This document shows positions 34,501-46,500 of a stretch of 64,000 nt of DNA, in pieces; the stretch's first letter is position 1; each line of letters starts with the position of its first letter. The notes beneath the pieces were generated by a model. The model saw only the letters and a program-made list of their open reading frames with translations, was not told the origin of the DNA and made no database searches. Origin of the DNA: Protula sp. h YS-2021. Taxonomy: Eukaryota; Annelida; Polychaeta; Sabellida; Serpulidae. The stretch lies in contig OX457031.1 of assembly GCA_949752745.1 (NCBI GenBank), forward strand, positions 8,345,328-8,409,327, given 5' to 3'. Position numbers and translations under genes: made by a program.

Positions 34501-37500
34501 GCGGGGCGCACCGGATTAGGGGGGTGGTGAGTGACGTGTTGATCGAGTGCGGTGCACGACGGGAGTGACATCATCAGCGACTGGTTCGTGACGTCATCAT
34601 CGTGCGGGGTGTAAGACTGGTGAGTGACGTCATCAACCCGCGGGGTGTGTGACGTGGGGCGTACGAGGGTGGTGAGTGACGTCATCACCGCACTGGTCAC
34701 GCCGGATTAGGGGAGGGGGTGTGTGAGTGACGTTATCACCGCGGACGGTGCACGAAGGGTTGAGTGACGTCATCACCGCTTGCGGCTATTTATTGCTGTT
34801 GAGATTTTGCTTGGCTTGTATTCGCACGACTGTTACATTAGTTGCCCCTGGCTAGGCTTTCATTTTGCCACATCCCAAAATTGGTGGAGCAGAAAATGTA
34901 CCGCTTAGAGATCAGTCATAAACATGTGGGATGTTGATGATTTTAATAATTAGAATCTGTCCCCAATGTAAGCGTGAGAAAGGGGACAATATTCTAAGCT
35001 CTTGTATCTACTGATTCTGGAAAGGGCCGCCGCCCGCATCCTCCGTCGTTACCAGCACACCTTATAGGTCGAATTGAATGGCCGAAATAAAAGTAACACT
35101 TAAACATAAAAGTAAAGCAGTGACACGCGGCCGACAACTGTCGAGAAAAGACCGCCTCGATTTTTCCAGTCTGTTCACTGTGCTCGAAAACTTCACTGCC
35201 AGCAGCCAGATTGTAGGACGTGTGACTTCTTCGTCGAGTGGTTGTTGAGACTTGTTATCCCCTCGCTAAACTTTGTTGGCGAAGGGGATATAGGATTTGG
35301 CTCGTCCGTGCCCACAATGATTATGCTATGTGGTGGATTTTCAGTACATCCGTCACTTATGTGGTTTTTCTTCCTTATGTGGTGGTTCTTATGAGGTAGC
35401 CACATAAGCACCCATTGAGCACAAAACAAACCACATAAGATAGTCCGTCAAAGTCCGTTGATCAACTGTCCTGTAACACCATCTGTTGGAAAATAATGCA
35501 ACTATAAAGCTAATCTCTAAAGCAAATAAGGAGAGCAGCATTTGTTTAAATCCCGCTGTGGGGTGGGGAGAATCTTAAGAATACATCCACTGCGAACAAT
35601 GTTTGTATTTTGGGGGATTTTTTGAAGAATAAACTTCAAATTGCGTTTCCTCCTACAGTTTTTATCCGATTTCATTTATTTTTGGTATCTAGTACGAGGC
35701 AGCCCTAGATGGGTCGGGCATACGACTTGTGCTTTTTGACTCGATCTTGAATTTTGATTTTAGGGGAAATTTTTGAAGAAAATACCTCAAAATGAATCTT
35801 ATCCTACAGTTTTATCCGTTTATTTAACTTGTGCTAATGTGTGGTTATTATTTAAACATGCACACTGGTCCGAAATATGAACCGCGCATCGACGCAATTT
35901 AAGTTAACATGCGTCGTGATCCGAAATGTGAATCGCGCATCAGCGCAAGTTAAACAAACATGCGCACTGGTTCCAAATGCGAACCGCGCATTAACGCAAG
36001 TGAAATAAACATGCGCACTGGTCCGAAATGCGAACCGGGCATCAACGCAAGTTAAATAAACATGTGCACTGGTCTAAAATAAGAAACGCGCATCAACGCA
36101 AGCTGAACAAACATGCGGAATTGTCCGAAATGTGAACCACGCACCAACGGAAGTTGAATAAACATGTGGACTGGCTCGAAATGCGCAACCGGACATGGAC
36201 GCAAGGTAAATAAACATGCGCACTGGTTCGAAATGCGAACCGCGCATCGACGCAAGTTAAGTAATCATGCGCACTGGTCCGAAATGTAAACCGCGCATCA
36301 ACGCAATTTAAACAAGCATGCGCACTGGTTCCAAGTGCGAACCGCCTATTAACGCAAGTGAAATAAACATGCGCACTGGTCCGAAATGTGAACCGCGCAT
36401 CAACGCAATTTAAACAAGCATGCGCACTGGTTCCAAGTGCGAACCGCCTATTAACGCAAGTGAAATAAACATGCGCACTGGTCCGAAATGTGAACCGCGC
36501 ATCAACGCAAGTTAAATAAACATGCGCACTAGTCCGAAATGCGAACCGGACATCAACTGAAGTTAAATAAACATGCGCAGTTGTCCGAAATGTGAACCGG
36601 GCATCAACGGAAGTTAAATAAACATGTGCACTGGTCTAAAATAAGAAACGCCCATCAACGCAAGCTAAATGAACATGCGCACTAGTCGGAAATGCGAACC
36701 GCTCATCAACGGAAGTTGAATAAACATGCACACTGGTTCGAAATGCGCTACCGGACATGGACGCAAGTTAAGTAATCATGCGCACTAGTCCGAAATGTGA
36801 ACCGCGCATCAACGCAAGCTAAATAAACATGCGCACTAGTCCAAAATGCGAACCGGGCATCAACTTAAGTTAAATAAACAAGCGCAGTTGTCCGAAATGT
36901 GAACCGGGCATCAGTACACATTAACAAACATGCGCACTTGTTCAAAATGTGAACCGCGCATCGATGCAAGTTAAATAAACATGCGCATTTGTCTAAAATA
37001 AGAACCGTGCATCAACGCAAATAAAAGAAACATGCGCACTGGTCCAAAATGTGAATCTCGCATCAACGCAAGCTAAACAAACCTGCGCACTAGTCCGAAA
37101 TGCGAACCGCGCATCGACGCCAGATAAATAAAGATGCGCACTGGTCCGACAAAAGAACCATTCCTCGACGCAAGTTGAATAGACATGCGCAGTTTCCGAA
37201 AAAGCACCACGCGTTAACGCACGTCAAATATATCCACTGGTCGGAAAAAAACCACGCATCGACGCAAGTTATGTAATCATGCGCACTGGTCCGAATTGTG
37301 AACCGCGCATCAACGTAAGTTGCATAAACATACGCAGTGGTCCGAAATGTGAACCGGGCATCGACGCAAGCTAAATGGACATGCGCACTGGTTCGAAATG
37401 CGAACCACGCTTTGACGCAAGTGAAATAGATATGCGCAGTTGTCCGAAATACAAACCGCGCATCAGTGCACGTTAACCAAACATGCGCTGGACCGAAATG

Positions 37501-40500
37501 TGAACCGCACATCCACGCAAGTTAAGTTGACATGCGCCGTGATTCGAAATGTGAACCGCGCATCAACGCAAGTTAAAAAAATATGCGCAGTTTTTCCAAA
37601 GGCGAACCACGCATTAACGCAAGTTAAATAAACATGCGCACTGGTCTAAAATAAGCACCATGCATTAACGCAAGTTTAATAAACATGCGCACTGGTCTAA
37701 AATAAGCACAACGCATCAACGCAAGTTAAATAAATATGCGCAGTTGTGAAAGATAAGTAGTAAAATATCTTTATACAGTAAAGTGCCACATATATAATTC
37801 CGTTTATTTACAAATGACACACACAAAGCAAAAGCATTATTGACATTGACATGACGCCTGCTGGGAACCACACAAGGGCACGGGCAAATATAAACCACCA
37901 CATAAGTATTTATTATTCTCAAATAATCTTGTCCGTGACCTACCACTTAAATGCATTTCAGGCATATCAAATGCTACCACATAATGCAACCACCACATAA
38001 GATACCTCTCGTTGGCCCGTCCGTCCTTCCATCCGTCCGTCCGTCACCCTTTTTGGTAGTGGTCTTGTATGCACAACTCCGACGAACGAGTAAGCACACA
38101 CTTTTCAAATCCTATACAGATTTACTCCTCACATGTTGTAGTTGTGCATCTCATATTCAGTTTGTCCGACTTTTCATTTATTTAGCCAAAGTTGAGGTCA
38201 AAACTTAGCATATTTTTCGACTATAAAGGCTATATGATCTAAGTCTGGTATGCACAACTCCTCCTAACGGGTAATCATACACATGTTAAATCCTATACAG
38301 ATTTACTCCTCATATGTTATAGTTGTGCACCTCGTATTCAGTTTGTCCGACTTTTCATTTATTTAGCCAAAATTGAGGTCAAAATTTAGTAGGCCTGTGA
38401 ACCGGTTCGGAAAACTGAACCGCGGTTCGAACCGGTTTTCTAACACAAAAAAACCGGTTTTAACCGTTTTTTTTTTCATGAGACACGTTATTGGCCTAAA
38501 ATAGAGTAATTTTACTTATCACATCAAAAACGTGAGTATAACTTCCTAACCACGACCTCTGTTTTGCTATGTATACAAATCGATATTTTTCGTAAAAATC
38601 AGCAGTTGTAATTGCACTGAGTTTCTGTTTCAATTTTCAGCTAAAATACTTTAGCGTGCAACAACTTCAAATTGTCCAATTCCTTTGCCAAAACATAGCA
38701 AGCATGTCCAAGGACATGACCCAGCCGAGTTACCAAACAAGGAAAGAGAGGCCAAACAAGGAAAGAGAGGCCAAAAAAATGAAGTATGTAAAATGCATTT
38801 AATTTGAATTTTGAAGCTACCCGAAAAGGGATGTTGAAGAGGTTGGTTTTTGACGATTCACGTATTTACCGACATTTACACATTTTTAAATTTTTTTTTT
38901 AAATTCCACCATTTCGGCAATTTTTGTCATTTGTGAAAAAAGCAAAGTCCAGGTGGAGAAAGTTTCGATTAAAATTTTATAACTAGGGTTTAGACTGAGA
39001 GAAATAAATGGTTTGACAATTCAGTTATTCACTACCATTTATCCCAGTTTTTGCCAAACTTCAAAGTTCCGCCATTTCGGCAGTTTTTGGCGAACCGCGA
39101 AAAAATAATAGCCTGGTAGGCGAACCCCAGGAGAACATCCGTGCGTAACATCTAGACGATTGGAGTAAAACTGTAGGATGAGTAGCATTTTAAAGAAAAA
39201 GTTTAGCATACGCACATACAATCAAGCCCCCTGTATTGATAGGGTTAAAAACAAAGTCGGCTGGGTTAAAAACATAGGCATCAGAGATGCAAAGCCCCCA
39301 GCCCGCGCCAACAAGTCGCAACAAATTAAGTTCATACGTTTATAACTTCAACATTTTTGGGTCGATCAAACTGAAACCTTGACGTTGCACATCTTTAAGT
39401 TTTGCTAACATGCCGCACGAAAGGTGGTGTGTAAAATAAAACTGGAAGCAACGAAACCCATTTTTGGCTTTGCGTTGTTTTTTGCAGACAAACTGCCAAA
39501 AGTAAAAGAATATAAACTAGACCGAAATTCGCTCACCTGGAATGATAACTTAAAACGGAAGGTAGATGATATTGCAGTTTGTTAAAAATTTTCACATGTC
39601 TGAATGTAGAACATCCTCCTAAATACTACTAACTATACCGGTAAGGTCGAGGTCAAAAATTTGCTCTATCTCTTACCGTTTTCGAGATAAAGGCCAACTT
39701 TCGGTTTGGGGCTCGAAAGTGACCTGGAGGTCAAGAACACCGGAAGTTATAGGTTGTGGAGGTCGAAAATGAGGTCAAAATTGCTCATATGCCTTTTCAA
39801 AATCAGCCTTTTGCTGTACCTTCAAAAATGCTTATTTTAACTAAAATCAAGCTTTGACAACTAATTTAGCCAACAGTGCGTACATATTATATCAAATTAA
39901 AACAATCCAAAAGAGTCGACAAAACCAGAAAACTGTATTCTTACCATATACTAGGGCTGTGAACCGGTTCGGAAAACTGAACCGCGGTTCGAACCGGTTT
40001 TCTAACACAAAAAACCGGGTTTTATTTCATGAGACACGTTATTGGCCAAAAATAGAGTAATTTTACTATCACATCAAAAACGTGAGTATAACTTCCTAAC
40101 CACGACCTCTGTTTTGCTATGTATACAAATCGATATTTTTCGTAAAAATCAGCAGTTGCAATTTCATTTAGTTTCTGCTTCAATTTTCAGCTAAAATAAT
40201 TCAGTGTTCAACATTTCAAATTGTCCAATTCCTTTGGGAAAACATAAAAACATAGGCATCAGAGATGCAAAGCCCCCAGCCAGCGCCAACAAGTCGCAAT
40301 AAATTGAGTTCAGAGGGCCATAAGTTCGACATTTTTCGGTCGATCAAACTGAAACTTGACGTTGCACATCTTTAATGTATATTCTTTCACTGTGTAATGT
40401 TTCATAGCTTTATATCACAGCGTTGCTGTCGAAATGAAGCGTACAAAGTCGCCTCTATAAACTTATATTCGACAATGTTTGGTCGATCAAACTGAAACCT

Positions 40501-43500
40501 TGACGTTGCATACTTCTAATATATTCGTTCACTGTGTAAGATTTCATAGCTTTATGTCAAAGCGTTCCTGTCGAAGTGATGCGTACAAAGTCGCCTGTAT
40601 GAAAGTGCAACACGAAAAATTGCCTAAGCTCAGAGGGCCATATTTTCGACAATTGGCCGATCAAACTGAAACCTTGAAGTTGTACATCTTTTATTTACAT
40701 GCCGCACGAAAGATGGTGTGTAAAATAAAACGGGAAGCAACGAAACCCATTTTTGGCTTTGCGTTGTGTTTTGCAGATACAGTTGCCTAAAGTAAACGAA
40801 TATAAATAAACAAAAGCGAAAAAAGTACAAAATGAAAAAAAAACCGGAAAAAAACGGTTTTTCTTTTTCGAACCGATTAACTGAACCGCGAAAATAAAAA
40901 ACCGCGGTTTTCAGGTGAACCGGTTTAACCGCACAGCCCGAAAATTTAGCATATTATGATATTTTGTGAAGGGCGAGGGGATTTGCAGCGTTCCTGTGCT
41001 CTTGTTTAGTGTTGTCGTTTGCGAAGCAAGAAGCCGCGAGTTCAAACCCGACTCAGATTCAGTTTTTCATGCCTCCCTTTGCCAGCTTTTGCAGGCTATA
41101 CTTATAGTCCTACCACCCGCAGAAGCAATCGAAACGTGGTTATGATCCTATGCTAAATTAATTCATCGGCTTGAGTGGAATCATTAAAAAATCTCAACAT
41201 CAAAGCTGTTGTTCTCCCCTCCCCTCCCGTCCCCTCCCCTCCTATGTTTTGTCACATTTTGCAGCTTTCTCGTTTCACCGTTGTAATATACATCTGTATT
41301 CGCTTTCACGGCTGGGAACAATGTCCACGGACATTCCTGTTTGCAGTCTGCCTGCGCGGTCTGTCTGCTGCTGTACGTCGTGTTCCTGAGCTGTGCCCTC
41401 GCGCACGACGCCCACCAGGCGGCGCCACTGGCCATCGTGTCGCTGCTCATCGGCCTCGTCTGTGTGTACGAACTCGTGTCGCGTAGCATCGGGGAGAGCG
41501 TGAGGGCCAAGTGCGTGACGCCGCTCACCGATTACGTCACCAGCAGATGGGCCTGCGCCAAGTGGTATGGTCGTCATATGTCAAATACGCTGTGACACGT
41601 GGTCACAGGCCGTTCATCGTCATCGGCCTAAGTCCTCTCACTTCCCGAAGCCATCATTGTATAAGATTGTGCGTTAAATGCAGTGACCGAAAAAAAAACG
41701 GAAAAGGTTACGAGCTCTTTCCAAGCCCTCTCTGTAAACGTAATGAACAGGATTGAGTCTCTCCCCGGCGAAGGGCTGACGTGTGGTGTTTGCGCGTTCT
41801 GTGTGTGTTTGTGTGTCAGTCTGTTGTGACCAAAAGTGCGAGATATCTCGAGAACGAAAAGTTATTGGCGAACTATGAGTTGAGTCGGAAGACACTCGTT
41901 TTTGTTTACAAAAACAAGAAAATAAATAGTCGATTGAAAGTGTTTAATACAAGCCAGTGCTCTTATGTTTTGTGTGCACTGGCCGCTCTTTTTGTGTTCT
42001 TCTAAAGGTCCAGTACATGTGATTTTACGGTTGTTCTAGAGCTGCAATGTTGTGGAGAGTGCCAAATTTCAAAATGTTATACCTTAAGTCTGTGTAAAAT
42101 CAGTTGTGGTCCATGGCCAGTGTAGTCTCGTAAGTGCTGCACTAAATGGCAGGCTGTATCGGGCTCTTCGTACCGGTGAAAGTGATTCACAGATGACACG
42201 TCTTCGCCTGGCTTGTTACTGTGTAGAAGTTACAGGCCGTGACTAAAACCAGACTATCTATTGTTAATCTGAAAAGGCCAATCTATCTATAAGTAGCCTA
42301 GCCACAAAGAATATAGGGCCAAAACGTCTCCAAAGCAAAAACGCATGATAACCTAAATTAAGGCTTTATTACGCTTTACACCAACCATAATGTACCCTTC
42401 CATTAGGTTCCCAAAAGAATTTACGGCCAAAACCTCCACAAAGGAAAACAAACGTATGATAACCTCAGATAATGCTTTATTAAGCTTTACCTCTGCCATA
42501 AACTACCCGGCCATAAGGTCCTCAAATAATTTTAGGCCCAAAACATCCCAAAAGCAAAAATTTGTCGGGGAAATCTAGGGCAAAAGATCCCTGTCATATT
42601 GTCCCCAAAAAGTCAAAACGTCCTCTAGCTAGAAAACGTATGATTACCTAAACGGACGCGTATTAAGCTTTATACCAGTCATAAGGTACCCGGCCATAAA
42701 GTCCCGAAATCAGTTTTGGGCCAAAACGTTCCCAAAGCAAAATTTGTCGTGGAATCCAGGACAACACGTCTTCGACCGTAAGTTCCCCGGCCAAAAAAAA
42801 CCCGGCCATAAGGTGCCCAAATGAAATTAGGGCCAAAACGTCCACAAGGCAGAAAAAAACTATAACCTAAATTAACGCTATTAAGCTCTACAGCGGCCAT
42901 ATGCCCCCTGCCATAAATTTCCCAAAGGAATTTGGGGCGTAAACTCCCCAGTGCCAAAAAAATTATGATAACCTAAATTAACGAGTAGCGTAGAGCGAAG
43001 CGGGGGACTACAAGATTAGGGTCCGCCCGTCTGTCCGTCCGTCGACACTTTATCTCCGTAACCACTAAAGCGATTCAAGTGTTCTCTTGCACATGCAAAG
43101 ACTATATAGTGGAGCTGTGCAACGAGGGGTTATTTTGAAAATTTCGCAAAAATTGGGAAAATGGTAAAACTTTGAAAAATCAATACAATTGATATATTCA
43201 ATGGGTGTTTGTCGGCGCCACCTCTCCGTAACCATTGGAGCGAATCAATTTTTCTCTTGCACATGCAAAGACTATATAGCGGACCTGTGCAACGAGGGGT
43301 TATTTTGAAAATTTCGCAAAAATTGGGAAAATAGGAAAACTGAGAACATTCAACACAATTGACCTATTCAGTGGGTTTTTGTCGGCACCATGTCTCCGTA
43401 ACCATTGGAGCGAATCAATTGTTCAGTTGCACATGCAAAGACTATACAGTGGACTTGGGGTTATTTTGAGATTTTTGCAAAAATTGGGAAAATGGAAAAA

Positions 43501-46500
43501 ACAGCACAATGACCTATTCAATGGGTGTTTTTCGTATTGAAATCCTGTGATTGCACGCCTGCGGGGACGGTTTTACTGAGATACTTGTTAAGCTTTACCT
43601 CGACCATAAGGTCCCCGGCCATGAAGTACCCGACCAAAAAGTCCCCAAATGAATTTAATGCCAAAATGTTCACAAATCTAAAAAACCTGATAACGAGCCT
43701 GGGCTTGATTGCGTGACTGTCAGGTTATCTGTGGGCCTGACCTTGATTGCGTGGCTGTCAGGTTGTCTGTGAGCCTGACCTTGATTGCGTGACTGTTTGT
43801 CAGGTTGTCTGTTTGTCTGGTCTCGATGTCATGACTGTCAGGTCTGCGAGCCTGACCTTGATTGCGTGGCTGTCAGATTGTGTGTGATTCTGACCTTGAT
43901 TGCGTAACTGTTTGTCAGGTTGTCTGAGCGTGACGTTAATGGTGTGTCTGTCAGGTTGTCTGTGAATCTGACCTTGATGGCTTGACTGTCAGGTTGTCTG
44001 TGAGGCTGATCTTGATGGCGTGATTGTTAGGTTGTTTGTGTATCTGGTCTTGATGGCGTGACTTTGTCAGGTTGTCTGTAAGCCTGGTCTTTATTCCGTG
44101 ACTGTTTGTCAGGTTGTTTGTGAGCCTGGTCTTTATTCCGTGACTGTTTGTCAGGTTGTTTGCGAGCCTGGTCTTTATTCCGTGACTGTTTGTCAGGTTG
44201 TTTGCGAGCCTGGTCTTCCTGGCTGTCGTTCTGTACCTCGTGATGACGGTGGGGCGCGGCAGGAAGCAGCTCGTGTCGCTGGCTGGCTACGTCACCTTCA
44301 TCCTCGCGCTCTTCATCTTCTCCAAATACCCATCGCAGGTATCGTATCAAGTACCTGATGCAGGTACCATACCAAGGACCGGGTGCTCGTCTTATTTTCT
44401 GATATAAATGACTATTTGCGACCGCCCTTATAACATGACGTGATGCGGTTTTATGATTATTGAACGTTAATTGTATTGAGCCAGATTGTGTTTTCCAAAT
44501 GATAATAATTTAATGCATCATATAACCCGAATTGAGTAGTTTCTGTCCTGTTAAATGCCAGATTTCCTTGTGGAATTAAACTTGGATTAGCTTATTTAAC
44601 TGTTGTGATAAACAGTTCAAAGTAAATTAGCCTCTGTGGTGAAAACTGCCAAGTAAAAACCATATCAGTCAAATTTTCAAATATTGGAGCCTTAAACAAG
44701 AGTGGTTGAAAGTTTTAGGCAATTTGCAAAGTGCCTGAAAATTCACTTTGTAGGTTTGACAGGTTTCTGGGCGTTTCGGCCGAACCGGTTCGGCCCAACG
44801 TGAAAGACGATTCGGCCCAGCTTTGGACGTTTCGGCCCATGGTTTTGGACGTTTCGGCCCATAGGTTTGGACGATTTGGCCCATTGTTTCCGATGACACA
44901 AGTGTCAAAAGAAACTTAAAATCAAGACTGTTCATGGTTTTATTTTGATTACAAAATGAAATACAGCATTCGACAGAACACCGAAACTCTACAGTGAAAC
45001 TCGGGTAAAACTGGTCGTCCAGTTGGGGACCCTGGCATGATTTACTCAGGGATGAAATACTCCGCAACACTTGTTAGCCCTCTCCCTCAGAAACCAATGA
45101 CATTGCAAATGTGTTCCCTAAGTAATCCTCCACAAAGCTTGGCGATTTGGCCAAAATTTTCCAAAATATTGGCCAAATTTAGGAAAACACAAAACTTGCT
45201 ACACTTCCTACGGTTTAAATTAACAGTCATTGTAGAGGTAGTGGCTGGTTCGGAAGCACGTCGGACTGGTAATCACGATGTCATGAGTTCAAAACGCCGC
45301 TCTGACCGAGAAAGCGCGTGGGACTGGTAATCACGAGGTCGTGAGCTCAAACGCCGCTCTGGCCGAGAAAGGGTACTCATGTAATGATGTTTTCATATAA
45401 TTTTGCTCAAGCCGGTAATATATATATATGTCACAGCGGAGCTGTCAAATCAGCGACTTTACAAAGCCGCTGAACATTTCAACGGCTTTGTAATGTCGCT
45501 GGTTTACTTAGCGGCTTTGCAAAGCTGCTAGAATTTTCAGCGGCTTTGTAAAGCCGCTGGTTTTAGAGCTCGAAAATTTGACAATTCCGCTGAAATGATA
45601 AAGTAGAAAGGGTATAGGAATATGTCTATGAAACAGGTTATTAATACACCATTTGCCAATTTCTCTTCTCATGGTGCCATACAAATTTTCTAAAGCCACA
45701 TAATATAATATAAAGTGGGTTCTTTCGAAACTGATTTTTTTTCTTACACTTTCTGCACGTCACCAGAAAGTAATAGATCGTATTTCCGACGCAAGGGATA
45801 TTGATGTTGTGTTTTTGCAACTGACTGCTTTGCTTCAATAATATCATTAATTAGCAGATCGTATTCTTCTTTCGGTATCAAATTACTTTTCGAACGATCT
45901 CGCAATGAAAAGAATCGTTCTTTCAGTTCGTGAGTGAATCGTGTTTCGTTATCTGTATCAATTTTTCTTAATTTTGAGAGTGTTCACTGATATCATTTTT
46001 TAGGTATTTATTTATTATGTATTTATTTATTATTTATTTTTTTGTTACTTATTATTTTTTGCTTATTTGATTTTCTGTCGATTTGGTAGATTAGATTTCA
46101 TGCCTTTTTTTGAACATCGGTCCGGAGTTACTTAGTTGATGTGCTGAAATCATCATCCAATAAAAAAAATCTGGCGTTTTTGTTAATTCTCAAAGCTTAG
46201 AAGTTGTTGGGTAAGAAAAATGCAATTACCATTACCCGGAGTTGAAAAGATATATTTACTCTGTCCGGAGTCGGAGATTCTTGGCAAAACAAAAGCTAGT
46301 GAGATGTTGGTTTCCTTAATAGAACAATAAAACAAAAGAACAGAACCATTTTTTGTGATGAGTTTCTTCGCAAACTTACTGGAACAACAAAATTGCAATT
46401 GTCGTTTTTCGTGATCAATCTGAAAATGTAATCGCCGATTTTTACGACTTATAAAAAAGATCAAATACTTACTTCATGTCAGGCAATTCAGTTTGCTTAA

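Noticed and set aside
35850..37745. Regular direct repeats that could suggest a CRISPR array
   Set aside because: Units are contiguous with diverged copies and no unique spacers; a eukaryotic intronic minisatellite explains them.
45235..45375. A tRNA gene
   Set aside because: Only anticodon-arm-like and B-box-like blocks are present, duplicated and imperfect; a SINE remnant fits better.
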